DNA from: an uncultured Clostridia bacterium
GTDB taxonomy: Bacteria; Bacillota; Clostridia; TANB77; CAG-508
Assembly (NCBI GenBank): GCA_934122385.1
Contig: CAKOWP010000027.1
Span: 1 to 17,006 of the forward strand
Direction of reading: 5' to 3'
DNA: 17,006 bases
Part shown: piece after piece, positions 1-6,266 of the stretch
Numbering within the stretch: the stretch's first letter is position 1
How the letters are laid out: each line of letters begins with the position of its first letter
Translations under genes and position numbers: made by a program
Notes under the pieces: model-generated
The model's input: only the letters and a program-made list of their open reading frames with translations
Databases searched by the model: none
Told to the model about the DNA's origin: nothing

Positions 1-21
1 TAATTCTATCACACTCATTAA

Positions 22-366
22 TTATTTAAAACTTTTTTCTGACTGTCCGTGTCTACTTTTTATAATACAATAATTTTCTTCTTTTACTGTTGGAGAAAAG
101 TCTTCTATATCTTTTGATACATAATCTCCATCTCCTCTTGAAGTGCCTCCTATATAACTAGAAACTTTTTTTTCATATTCCTGTAATGTTGTATTTTCTA
201 ATTCTTCGGAATTTTCATATTTATCTTTTGCAAGTTTTGCTTTTCCAAATAAGCCTGTCTGTGTTAATGCAGATATTGAAATTCCCGCTAAAATCAATAA
301 AATAATTATTGTTACTACAAGTGCTACTAAAGTTATACCTTTATTTTTTCTTTTGTTATTTTTCAT
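22..366 (-). CDS. Prepilin-like protein with type IV pilin N-terminus
   Basis: The predicted protein has 114 residues. It opens with a short Lys/Asn-rich leader (residues 1-9), then Gly10 and a hydrophobic stretch of about 24 residues beginning ITLVALVVTIIILLIL. This is the class III signal layout recognised by prepilin peptidase: cleavage after the Gly leaves an N-terminal helix that anchors the subunit in the membrane and packs the pilus core. Position +5 after the predicted cut is Ala, not the usual Glu. The C-terminal part is short, charged and unlike any pilin domain I recognise. I chose the ATG at 366 because AAGGAATGG lies about 10 bases upstream; an in-frame start further upstream has no such site. 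No pilus assembly genes lie nearby. It could be a pseudopilin, a minor pilin or simply a membrane-anchored protein. The N-terminal class is clear; the function is not. Confidence 0.75.
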   Translation of the reverse strand: MKNNKRKNKGITLVALVVTIIILLILAGISISALTQTGLFGKAKLAKDKYENSEELENTTLQEYEKKVSSYIGGTSRGDGDYVSKDIEDFSPTVKEENYCIIKSRHGQSEKSFK

Positions 367-486
367 ATTTACAACCATTCCTTTCTTAATACGGCACAAA
401 ATTTGATTAAAAATGTTGTATTTTACAATTATTTTTCAAACTTAATTTTCCTAATATTTTTAGTTATTTTTTTCTCTTTCAAAAAA

Positions 487-515
487 ATTATAGCATAACC
501 GGTGGTATATTGCAA
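487..515 (-). promoter_or_regulatory. Probable SigA promoter of the prepilin-like gene
   Basis: On the minus strand a TTGCAA -35 box (510-515) and a perfect TATAAT -10 box (487-492) are separated by 17 bases. This would start transcription near 480, giving a leader of roughly 115 bases before the prepilin-like gene. The -10 is a full match and the -35 matches four of six bases. Function is inferred. Confidence 0.5.
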
Positions 516-628
516 CATTTTATTTTTTTATTTTTGATATGATTAATTGGTAAATTATTGTTTAGTATTTAAAAATTATTTATTTTAAAAATTTGATAAT
601 ATATATAAGAAAGATTATTGGAGAAAAA

Positions 629-871
629 ATGGAAAAAGATATTTATTATTTAGTTGGTCAAAATATTAAAAAACAAAGAAAGTTAAAAGGTTTAACTCAA
701 TTGCAGTTAGCAAATAAAACATTTTTTAGTTATGAATTTATTAGAAAAATAGAATCAAAAAGTGCTTGTAGAAATACTTTTTCTTTAAGTACTTTGGCAA
801 AAATTGCATCTGCACTTGATATTGATATACGTTTATTGTTTGAACCTTTAGATGACGATAAACTTGCATAA
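629..871 (+). CDS. Small XRE-family HTH transcriptional regulator
   Basis: This 80-residue protein is almost entirely one Cro/C1-type helix-turn-helix domain. The visible elements are VGQNIKKQRKLKGLTQLQLA (residues 9-28: helix 1 and the start of helix 2), a recognition helix around FSYEFIRKIESK, and the closing TFSLSTLAKIASALDIDI segment (helices 4-5). Such proteins bind operator DNA as dimers. No second domain for ligand sensing or oligomerisation is present. The ATG at 629 is preceded by GGAG at 620-623, five bases away; translation from further upstream would add 12 residues without a clear ribosome site. The gene stands alone and converges on tsf across a shared stem-loop, so its targets cannot be read from its neighbours. 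The fold assignment is secure; the regulatory role is inferred. Confidence 0.85.
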   Translation: MEKDIYYLVGQNIKKQRKLKGLTQLQLANKTFFSYEFIRKIESKSACRNTFSLSTLAKIASALDIDIRLLFEPLDDDKLA

Positions 872-903
872 TAATTATAGTTTTTATAAAAAATGTTATA
901 AAA

Positions 904-976
904 AAATGTCCTTTTTAAAGACGATGTCTCGAATGGAACCGATGTCCCAAACAGAACCGTCCCCAAAAGGACATTT
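904..976. terminator. Stem-loop between the XRE gene and tsf with GGGAC-type repeat in the loop
   Basis: AAATGTCCTTTT (904-915) and AAAAGGACATTT (965-976) form a perfect 12-bp inverted repeat that ends in T-runs in both directions, so it can act as a terminator for tsf and for the XRE gene. The 49-base loop is unusually long and holds two tandem 18-base repeat units (924-941 and 942-959). Termination is inferred from structure. Confidence 0.6.
924..959. repeat. Tandem 18-base repeat, GGTTC...GGGACA type
   Basis: Read on the minus strand, two adjacent units, CGGTTCTGTTTGGGACAT and CGGTTCCATTCGAGACAT, match at 14 of 18 positions. They sit inside the loop of the stem at 904-976, followed by a further GGGGAC on the same strand. 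They resemble the short GGGACGGTTC-type intergenic repeats that I recall from many bacterial genomes. That resemblance is from memory and has not been searched. Confidence 0.6.
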
Positions 977-985
977 TAAATTATT

Positions 986-1864
986 TTATTTTAATTGGCT
1001 CATAACTTCTTCAGCGAAGTTTTCTTCTTTTTTCTCGATTCCTTCACCTTTTTCGAATCTAGCAAATGCAACAACTTCTGCATCCTTTTCACTTAATAAT
1101 TGTGATACTTTTTTGCTTGGTTCTTTTACAAATGCTTGGTCTACTAAGCATATTTCTTCATAGAATTTTCCAATTCTACCTTGAACTATTTTTTCTGCTA
1201 TAGCTTCTGGTTTTCCTTCATTCATTGTTTGAATTTTTAAGATTTCCATTTCTTTTTGTACTCTTTCAGCTGGAACTTCTTCTCTTTTTACATATTCAGG
1301 TCTAGCTGCGGCAATTTGCATACAGATGTCTTTTGCAACTTCTTCTGTTCCTTTTGCCATGTTTACTAAAACAGCAATTTTTCCATCTCCGTGGATGTAT
1401 TTTGCAACTAATCCTTCTGATTCAAATCTTGCAAATCTTCTGATTGATAGGTTCTCTCCTATTGTTGCTATTTTTCCAACTAGTGCTTCTTGTACTGTTT
1501 TTCCTTCTTCAAATTCAGCTGGTGATGCTAATAATGCTTCAACGTCTGCTGGATTTGTGTCAACTATTTGTTTTGCTACGTTCATAACAAATGTTTTGAA
1601 TTCTTCATTTTTAGCAACGAAGTCTGTTTCTGAGTTTACTTCTACAACAGCTCCTACTTTTCCATCTTCTGAAATATATGCTTCAACTAATCCTTCAGCT
1701 GCAACTCTTCCAGATTTTTTAGCTGCTTTTGCAATTCCTCTTTCTCTTAAAAGTTCCATTGCTTTTTCCATATCTCCATCAGTTTCTGTTAAAACTTTTT
1801 TACAGTCCATCATTCCTGCACCTGTTTTTTCTCTTAATTCTTTTACTAAACTTGCTGTAACCAT
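986..1864 (-). CDS. tsf: Elongation factor Ts
   Basis: EF-Ts (292 residues) is the cytoplasmic guanine-nucleotide exchange factor that recycles EF-Tu-GDP to EF-Tu-GTP. The N-terminal UBA-like domain is plain (VKELREKTGAGMMDCKKVL, residues 8-26), followed by the TDFVAKN signature at 80-86, whose Asp-Phe pair inserts next to the EF-Tu magnesium site. Two core subdomains follow, with the usual IGENLSIRRFAR segment mid-protein. Length matches the long Bacillus and E. coli form. The start at 1864 has AGGAGG at 1875-1880. It is downstream of rpsB, the classic pair, separated by a 206-base gap that holds several hairpins. The pyrH and frr genes that commonly follow are not here; instead the unit ends at the stem-loop 904-976. 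Confidence 0.98.
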   Translation of the reverse strand: MVTASLVKELREKTGAGMMDCKKVLTETDGDMEKAMELLRERGIAKAAKKSGRVAAEGLVEAYISEDGKVGAVVEVNSETDFVAKNEEFKTFVMNVAKQIVDTNPADVEALLASPAEFEEGKTVQEALVGKIATIGENLSIRRFARFESEGLVAKYIHGDGKIAVLVNMAKGTEEVAKDICMQIAAARPEYVKREEVPAERVQKEMEILKIQTMNEGKPEAIAEKIVQGRIGKFYEEICLVDQAFVKEPSKKVSQLLSEKDAEVVAFARFEKGEGIEKKEENFAEEVMSQLK

Positions 1865-1890
1865 CTTTTATTTTCCTCCTTATATTTTAT

Positions 1891-1958
1891 TTTTGATATC
1901 CTTGTATATCAAAATTTTTAACTGTACTTAGTATAGAAATATTTAAATTTTCTATACT
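1891..1958 (-). promoter_or_regulatory. Two hairpins in the tsf leader
   Basis: Two perfect inverted repeats lie just upstream of the tsf ribosome site. TTTTGATAT (1891-1899) pairs with ATATCAAAA (1906-1914) around a 6-base loop. AGTATAGAAA (1930-1939) pairs with TTTCTATACT (1949-1958) around a 9-base loop. Neither is followed by a T-run typical of a terminator. They may shape or stabilise the rpsB-tsf mRNA; no known leader class is recognised. Confidence 0.4.
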
Positions 1959-1984
1959 CATAATATAAAAAGCAAGCTTCTTCC

Positions 1985-2018
1985 CGTCCGAATATTTTCG
2001 AACGAGCGTAGCTCGCTC
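1985..2018 (-). other. GC-rich double hairpin between rpsB and tsf
   Basis: On the mRNA (minus) strand CGTTCGAA and TTCGGACG (1985-2004) form an 8-bp stem with one G-U pair and a 4-base loop. Directly beside it, GAGCG (2004-2008) and CGCTC (2014-2018) form a second stem around 5 bases. The GC content is well above the surrounding gap. Possible roles are mRNA processing, partial termination that lowers tsf relative to rpsB, or a short mobile repeat. Confidence 0.45.
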
Positions 2019-2070
2019 TTCTTAATTATTCACAAAATTTATTTCTAAATTTTATAATATTATATTTCAA

Positions 2071-2841
2071 TTATTTTTCTTCACTTTCAGCTACTACTTC
2101 TTCCATTGAAGCTGGTTCTTCTGAAACTTCTTCAGCAACTTCTTCTGCTTCGAAGCTTTCACCTTGTTTACCTTCAATGATAGCATTTGCCATTACGTCT
2201 GTTATTAATTTAACAGCTCTTATAGCATCATCATTTCCTGGTATAGCGTAATCTACTTCTTCTGGATTGCAGTTTGTGTCTACTAATCCGATTACTGGAA
2301 TTCCTAATTTTTTAGCTTCTAATACAGCTATATGTTCTTTTTTAGGATCTACTAAGAATATAACTCCTGGTATTTCTTCCATGTCTTTGATTCCACCTAA
2401 GTTTCTTTCTAGTTTTTCCATTTCTTTCTTTAATAAGATTACTTCTTTTTTAGGTAGTACTTCAAATGTACCATCTTCTTGCATTTTTTCTAAGTCTTTT
2501 AATCTTTGTACTCTTGTTCTGATAGTATCGAAGTTTGTTAACATTCCTCCTAACCATCTTTGGTCAACATAGTACATTCCAGATTTTTCTGCTGCGTCTT
2601 TAACGCATTCTTGTGCTTGTTTTTTTGTTCCTACGAATAGAACTGTTTTTCCTTCTTCTACTTGTTCTTTTAAGAACGCATATGCTTCATCGATTTTTTT
2701 AGATGTTTTTTGTAAATCGATTATATGGATTCCGTTTCTAGCTTGGAATATGTATTCAGCCATTTTAGGATCCCATCTTCTTGTTTGATGTCCAAAGTGA
2801 ACACCTGCTTCAAGTAATTGTTTCATTGCAACTACTGCCAT
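2071..2841 (-). CDS. rpsB: 30S ribosomal protein S2
   Basis: S2 (256 residues from this start) is a late-assembling small-subunit protein at the head-body junction, needed for docking S1 or the mRNA platform. Family hallmarks are MKQLLEAGVHFGHQTRRWDP near the N-terminus, YIFQARNGIHIIDLQKT, FVGTKKQAQ, VDQRWLGGMLTNF and DTNCNPEEVDYAIPGNDDAIRA. A strongly acidic tail (EEVAEEVSEEPASMEE...) ends the protein. I chose the ATG at 2841 because GGAGG (2850-2854) lies eight bases upstream and the protein then begins MAVVAMKQLL, as in relatives; the longer open frame adds 27 residues that look like translated leader. tsf follows. A promoter with extended -10 lies at 2952-2980. Confidence 0.97.
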   Translation of the reverse strand: MAVVAMKQLLEAGVHFGHQTRRWDPKMAEYIFQARNGIHIIDLQKTSKKIDEAYAFLKEQVEEGKTVLFVGTKKQAQECVKDAAEKSGMYYVDQRWLGGMLTNFDTIRTRVQRLKDLEKMQEDGTFEVLPKKEVILLKKEMEKLERNLGGIKDMEEIPGVIFLVDPKKEHIAVLEAKKLGIPVIGLVDTNCNPEEVDYAIPGNDDAIRAVKLITDVMANAIIEGKQGESFEAEEVAEEVSEEPASMEEVVAESEEK

Positions 2842-2951
2842 TTTAAATTCCTCCCTTTTTGTTTTTGCTTCCATAAAGTTCATCATTTGAATAGGACCAA
2901 CTTTGTTGGCACTTCCCTTCAAACTTGCTTTATGTGTTTAATACGCATACT

Positions 2952-2980
2952 ATTATACCAGCATTTTCCTGTAAATGCAA
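2952..2980 (-). promoter_or_regulatory. Probable rpsB-tsf promoter with extended -10 and overlapping dyad
   Basis: On the minus strand TATAAT (2952-2957) is preceded by TGG, giving an extended -10 (TGGTATAAT). A weak TTGCAT -35 (2975-2980) is 17 bases away. The spacer and -35 are covered by the dyad GCATTT (2961-2966) / AAATGC (2973-2978). Transcription would start near 2945, leaving about 100 bases of leader before rpsB. Confidence 0.6.
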
Positions 2981-3070
2981 GTCTTTTTAAAAAATTTGTT
3001 ACAGTTTCGGTTGAAGTTGTGAATTGTAACCCATATGATTAAGATTTTCCAGCAAAATACAAGAATAATG

Positions 3071-3099
3071 TTGTATTTTGTCGAAAAGTGTTGTATTAT
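3071..3099 (+). promoter_or_regulatory. Probable promoter of the 76-codon gene with a Spo0A-box-like heptamer
   Basis: TTGTAT (3071-3076) and TATTAT (3094-3099) are separated by 17 bases. Both boxes lie inside the 9-base direct repeat TGTTGTATT (3069-3077 and 3089-3097). Between them, TGTCGAA (3079-3085) matches the Spo0A box (TGNCGAA). A Spo0A site between -35 and -10 would be expected to repress. A heptamer like this is expected once or twice by chance in a window of this size and composition. Confidence 0.45.
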
Positions 3100-3141
3100 A
3101 TTTATCGTTGCAAAAATATTGAACCAGCAGGAGGATAAAGT

Positions 3142-3372
3142 ATGATAACAGTTTTAGAAGGTGCTGATGATAAGTTTTTATTACAATGTGATTATAAGTC
3201 TGAATTGGATCGGCTTAATAATTTTGTAGGAGATTGCTTCCCAGAAGCAAAATTTTTTGAAGGTAAATCTGGCGGGAAGCCAACATTGCTTCTTGAAAGA
3301 TCTTTTGGAATTCCTGAAAAACTCAACTCTCTGGACGCAATGACAAAGTTGCTAGTTCCAAATAACCTTTAA
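3142..3372 (+). CDS. Hypothetical 76-residue protein
   Basis: I do not recognise this protein. It is a real gene by context: AGGAGG six bases before the ATG, a candidate promoter at 3071-3099, and a textbook terminator ten bases after the stop. The sequence starts MITVLEGADDKFLLQ, with no signal peptide or membrane segment, two Cys residues (in LLQCDY and VGDCFPEAKF), a Gly/Lys turn (EGKSGGKP) and a C-terminal helix-like LNSLDAMTKLLVPNN. It reads like a small soluble alpha/beta protein. It is monocistronic, divergent from rpsB, and the Spo0A-box-like heptamer in its promoter hints at growth-phase or sporulation control. Function unknown. Confidence 0.8.
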   Translation: MITVLEGADDKFLLQCDYKSELDRLNNFVGDCFPEAKFFEGKSGGKPTLLLERSFGIPEKLNSLDAMTKLLVPNNL

Positions 3373-3381
3373 GAGTGGTTC

Positions 3382-3418
3382 AAAGAGGTTTTCTTTTATA
3401 GAAAACCTCTTTTTTTTC
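3382..3418 (+). terminator. Intrinsic terminator after the 76-codon gene
   Basis: AAAGAGGTTTTC (3382-3393) and GAAAACCTCTTT (3401-3412) form a perfect 12-bp stem with a 7-base loop, running straight into a T-run ending at 3418. This is a canonical Rho-independent terminator. Confidence 0.93.
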
Positions 3419-3428
3419 TTAATTTTAC

Positions 3429-3457
3429 TTGAATTTATTTTAATTTTAGTATAGTAT
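3429..3457 (+). promoter_or_regulatory. Candidate promoter for the DUF4912-GH57 pair
   Basis: TTGAAT (3429-3434) is followed 17 bases later by TAGTAT (3452-3457). An overlapping TATAGT at 3450-3455 gives a better -10 but only a 15-base spacer. It lies between the upstream terminator and the start at 3494, so a promoter is expected here. Confidence 0.45.
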
Positions 3458-3493
3458 ATATAGAAGAAAAAAGAGATTACATAGGAGGAAAAA

Positions 3494-4384
3494 ATGTCAA
3501 AAAAATCAAAAGAAGAAATAGAAAATTTAGAAAATAAAAAAATTAAATCTACAGATAAAAAATCTACCTCTACTGCAAAAAAAACAACTAGTAAAAAGGT
3601 TACTACTTCAACGAAAAAAGTATCTACTAAAGTAACTACTTCAGAAAAAAAAGAAAATGCTAAAGCAACTACTGCTTCAAATAAAAAAACAACTAGCAAA
3701 AAAACTGCTACTAAGAAATCTACAACAAAAGCCAAAACAGCCACTGCAAAAAAAGCAACTGCAAAAAGTAAAAAAAGTACAACTAAATCATCTAAAAAGG
3801 TCTGGCCAGCTGAATATTATGACTTACCGCAAAAATACAATAAAACAGTTGTAAAAGTTTTAGCACAAACTCCAAAAACACTATTCATTTATTGGGAAAT
3901 ATCAGATGATGATATTGAAAAATTCAAAAAGGATTATGGAGAAAACTTTTTTGAAACTACAAAACCTGTATTAATTATTCATAATGATACTTTGAATTAC
4001 AGTTTTGAAGTTGAGATAAATGATTTTGCAAATAGTTGGTATTTACATGTGAATGATAGCAAATCAGATTATAGAATTGAGCTTGGTAGACGTCCTTTTC
4101 AAGTTAATGAAAATATAAAATCAGATTATATATACATAACTTCTTCAAATGAAATCGAGTCTCCTAATGACCATATTTTATTTAATAATTCACAAAAAAT
4201 GGTTTATTTTAGAAATGTTAAAACTAATGTTGAAACTGCTAAGCCAGTTGCTTCTCTATCATTTATTAAAAATATGGGTAAAATTTATGAGATATATGAC
4301 TTATATCAAGAATTATATAAAAATGAAGAAAATATTGAAGATTTAATAAATCCATCTTCACATACATCTTCTCAGTTTAAATAA
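3494..4384 (+). CDS. DUF4912 protein with Lys/Thr/Ala-rich histone-H1-like N-terminal tail
   Basis: This 296-residue protein has two parts. Residues 1-102 are low-complexity, dominated by Lys, Thr, Ser and Ala in recurring units such as TTSKK, ATKKSTTK and TAKKATAK; they are strongly basic and resemble the tails of histone-H1-like proteins. Residues from about 103 match the DUF4912 pattern: VWPAEYYDLPQKYNKTVV, then KTLFIYWEIS, an LIIHNDTLNYSFEVEI strand pair, WYLHVNDSKSDYRIELG and a closing SLSFIKNM segment. DUF4912 proteins often neighbour GH57/DUF1957 glucan branching enzymes, as here, so a carbohydrate-related or accessory role is inferred; no catalytic function is established. AGGAGG at 3483-3488 sits five bases before the ATG. 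A stem-loop at 4387-4425 separates it from the GH57 gene. The A-rich repeats of the tail look prone to slippage. Confidence 0.85.
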   Translation: MSKKSKEEIENLENKKIKSTDKKSTSTAKKTTSKKVTTSTKKVSTKVTTSEKKENAKATTASNKKTTSKKTATKKSTTKAKTATAKKATAKSKKSTTKSSKKVWPAEYYDLPQKYNKTVVKVLAQTPKTLFIYWEISDDDIEKFKKDYGENFFETTKPVLIIHNDTLNYSFEVEINDFANSWYLHVNDSKSDYRIELGRRPFQVNENIKSDYIYITSSNEIESPNDHILFNNSQKMVYFRNVKTNVETAKPVASLSFIKNMGKIYEIYDLYQELYKNEENIEDLINPSSHTSSQFK

Positions 4385-4386
4385 AA

Positions 4387-4425
4387 TGAGACAAGTGGGA
4401 CAGTCTTAATTTGTCTCACATTTTT
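4387..4425 (+). terminator. Stem-loop between the DUF4912 and GH57 genes
   Basis: TGAGACAA (4387-4394) and TTGTCTCA (4411-4418) form an 8-bp stem around a 16-base loop that contains GGGACAGTC, followed by TTTTT at 4421-4425. It could be a partial terminator that lowers expression of the GH57 gene relative to the DUF4912 gene. Confidence 0.55.
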
Positions 4426-4481
4426 GTCATAAAATGTCGAATAGTAATGTACAATCAAAAACAAGTGAAGGGAGAATTATA

Positions 4482-6068
4482 ATGCAAGAGAAAAAAGGTT
4501 ATGTAAGTTTTGTGTTACATGCACATCTTCCATTTATTCATCACCCTGAAAGTGATGATTACCTAGAAGAGTCATGGCTATATGAAGCAATTTCGGAAAC
4601 ATATATACCGCTACTTACAAATTTTAAGAAATTAGTTGATGAAGGGGTAGATTTTAGAATTACTATGTCTATGACTCCTCCCCTTCTTTCAATGTTAGAT
4701 AATAAATTATTACAAAGAAAATATATTAAATATTTAAAGAGATTAATTGAGCTTTCTGAAAAAGAAATTGTTAGAACTGCAGGAAATGAAAAAGAAAATA
4801 AATTGGCTCATTACTATTTTGATAGATATTCTAATGATTTGCATCTTTTCAAAGATGTTTTTAAATGTGATTTGATTAGTCAATTTAAGCATTTTCAAGA
4901 TATTGGTGTTTTAGAAATTATCACTTGTGGAGCAACACATGGTTACTTCCCTATTTTATATGTAAATGAAAAAACTGTTAAAGCTCAAATTGCTGTTGGT
5001 GTTCAAACATATAAAAAATATTTTGGTAGACAACCTCGTGGAATTTGGCTTCCTGAATGTGGTTATGTTCCAGAAGCAGATAAGTATTTAAAAGAATTTG
5101 GAATTGAATATGTAATTACAGAATCTCATGGTATTCTATATGCTGACCCAACTCCAGTTTATGGTACTTTCGCCCCTATCGTTTCACCAGAAGGTGTTGT
5201 TGCATTTGGACGTGATATAGAATCTTCAAGACAAGTTTGGAGTTCTATAAATGGTTACCCTGGTGATTTTAATTATAGAGAGTTTTATCGTGATATCGGT
5301 TATGAAGCTGATTATGACTATATTAAGCCATATATCGCCCATAATGGCGTTAGAGTTCATACAGGTATAAAATATTATAGAATAACTGGAAAAACTGAAC
5401 AAAAGGATTATTATGATGTTCAATGGGCAAAAGATTCAGCTGAAAAACAAGCAGGTCATTTCTTAGACTGCAGAACAAAACAAATTGAAAATTTAGCTCC
5501 ATGTATGGACAAACCACCTATCATTTTGTGTCCATATGATGCAGAACTTTATGGTCATTGGTGGTATGAAGGTCCATATTGGTTATATATTTTATTTAAG
5601 AAAATTTATTATGATGATTGTAATTTTAAACTAATTACACCATCTGAATATATTGATAAATACCCAGAAATTCAAGTTTCTTCTCCATGCCGTTCTAGCT
5701 GGGGTGCTAATGGTTATAGCGAAGTATGGCTTAATCCAACAAATGATTATGCTCACAAACATTTACATGTTGCTGGTGATAGAATGTGTGAATTGGCTAA
5801 TTTATACCCTAATGCAAAAGGTTTGAAGAAAAAGGCTTTGAATCAATGTGCAAGAGAATTATTACTTGCTCAAAGTAGTGACTGGTTATTTATTATTACA
5901 AATGGTACTATGGTTGATTATGCTAAAAAGCGTATTAAAGACCACATTGGCCGTTTCACTAAATTGTATTATCAAATTAAAAATGATGAAATTGATGAAG
6001 ATTTCTTGAAAGACATTTCTAAAAAAGATTGTGTTTTTCCTGATATTGATTACAAGCTTTATCAATAA
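4482..6068 (+). CDS. GH57 (DUF1957-type) 1,4-alpha-glucan branching enzyme
   Basis: The protein (528 residues) has the conserved GH57 regions in order: HAHLPFIHHPE (13-23), GATHGYFPIL (150-159), GIWLPECGY (187-195, with Glu192 as the likely nucleophile) and CPYDAELYGHWWYEG (350-364, with Asp353 as the likely acid/base). The C-terminal helical part contains AQSSDWLFIITNG. This is the pattern of GH57 branching enzymes, which cut an alpha-1,4 glucan chain and reattach it in alpha-1,6 linkage in glycogen-like polymers. I chose the ATG at 4482 because GGGAG (4470-4474) is seven bases upstream; an in-frame ATG 48 bases earlier has no ribosome site and adds an unconserved stretch. The preceding DUF4912 gene is a common partner. 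No glycogen synthase or GH13 branching enzyme is visible in the window. An alpha-amylase-like activity cannot be excluded. Confidence 0.92.
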   Translation: MQEKKGYVSFVLHAHLPFIHHPESDDYLEESWLYEAISETYIPLLTNFKKLVDEGVDFRITMSMTPPLLSMLDNKLLQRKYIKYLKRLIELSEKEIVRTAGNEKENKLAHYYFDRYSNDLHLFKDVFKCDLISQFKHFQDIGVLEIITCGATHGYFPILYVNEKTVKAQIAVGVQTYKKYFGRQPRGIWLPECGYVPEADKYLKEFGIEYVITESHGILYADPTPVYGTFAPIVSPEGVVAFGRDIESSRQVWSSINGYPGDFNYREFYRDIGYEADYDYIKPYIAHNGVRVHTGIKYYRITGKTEQKDYYDVQWAKDSAEKQAGHFLDCRTKQIENLAPCMDKPPIILCPYDAELYGHWWYEGPYWLYILFKKIYYDDCNFKLITPSEYIDKYPEIQVSSPCRSSWGANGYSEVWLNPTNDYAHKHLHVAGDRMCELANLYPNAKGLKKKALNQCARELLLAQSSDWLFIITNGTMVDYAKKRIKDHIGRFTKLYYQIKNDEIDEDFLKDISKKDCVFPDIDYKLYQ

Positions 6069-6070
6069 GC

Positions 6071-6105
6071 GGGATTGAGGGACGTTCCTTCAATTCCCTT
6101 TTTTT
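6071..6105 (+). terminator. First of two tandem terminators after the GH57 gene
   Basis: The stem begins GGGATTGAGGGA and closes with TCCTTCAATTCCC, with a 3-base loop, one bulged T and one G-U pair. It is followed by seven T residues (6099-6105) and starts two bases after the GH57 stop codon. Confidence 0.85.
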
Positions 6106-6108
6106 AGT

Positions 6109-6141
6109 GATTAAGGGACACTCCTTTAATCTCTTTTTTTT
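6109..6141 (+). terminator. Second tandem terminator, similar in design to the first
   Basis: GATTAAGGGA (6109-6118), loop CAC, then TCCTTTAATC (6122-6131) gives a 10-bp stem with one G-U pair, followed by a T-rich run to 6141. It shares the ATT(A/G)AGGGAC...TCCTT core with the first terminator, as if duplicated. Confidence 0.87.
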
Positions 6142-6211
6142 GCAAAAATTCTTCTTGATTTGAAAATAATTATTTTTGAACCATTTTCACTCTTTTATTT
6201 ATTTTGCATAT

Positions 6212-6217
6212 TATAAT
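6212..6217 (+). promoter_or_regulatory. Possible -10 box upstream of the ytxC-like gene
   Basis: A perfect TATAAT lies about 55 bases before the ytxC-like start. No acceptable -35 box is found 16-18 bases upstream, and no clear sporulation sigma pattern is visible, so the promoter type is open. Confidence 0.3.
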
Positions 6218-6266
6218 GTATAACTTTCAAAAGTTTAGCAGATAATATAAAAGAAGGGAGAAACTC

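Larger units (their letters stand above)
2842..3141. other. Divergent intergenic region between rpsB and the 76-codon gene
   Basis: This 300-base gap holds no convincing gene. It contains the leader and promoter of rpsB (minus), including a small CCAAC-TTT-GTTGG hairpin at 2897-2909 in the leader. It also holds a 10-bp stem with two G-U pairs at 2998-3007/3021-3030, and the promoter of the plus-strand gene at 3071-3099. The 2998-3030 stem lies between the two promoters and could be an operator or insulator; no known motif is recognised. Confidence 0.6.

Noticed and set aside
924..959. Tandem 18-base repeats as a CRISPR array
   Set aside because: Only two imperfect units directly adjacent with no spacers; fits a short intergenic repeat in a hairpin loop.
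1326..1931. Open frame of about 200 codons on the plus strand opposite tsf
   Set aside because: It is the antisense shadow of tsf, with no ribosome site and no recognisable motifs. The same holds for the long plus-strand frames opposite rplQ, rpsE, rplR and rpoA.
2842..2922. Longer N-terminus for S2
   Set aside because: The extension covers the leader hairpin and the GGAGG of the conserved start; the extra residues do not resemble S2.
4435..4441. TGTCGAA before the GH57 gene as a Spo0A box
   Set aside because: It lies after a stem-loop, with no promoter around it, and one or two such heptamers are expected by chance.
4434..4481. Earlier ATG for the GH57 gene
   Set aside because: No ribosome site upstream, it directly follows a terminator-like stem, and the added 16 residues are not conserved; the ATG at 4482 has GGGAG at good spacing.
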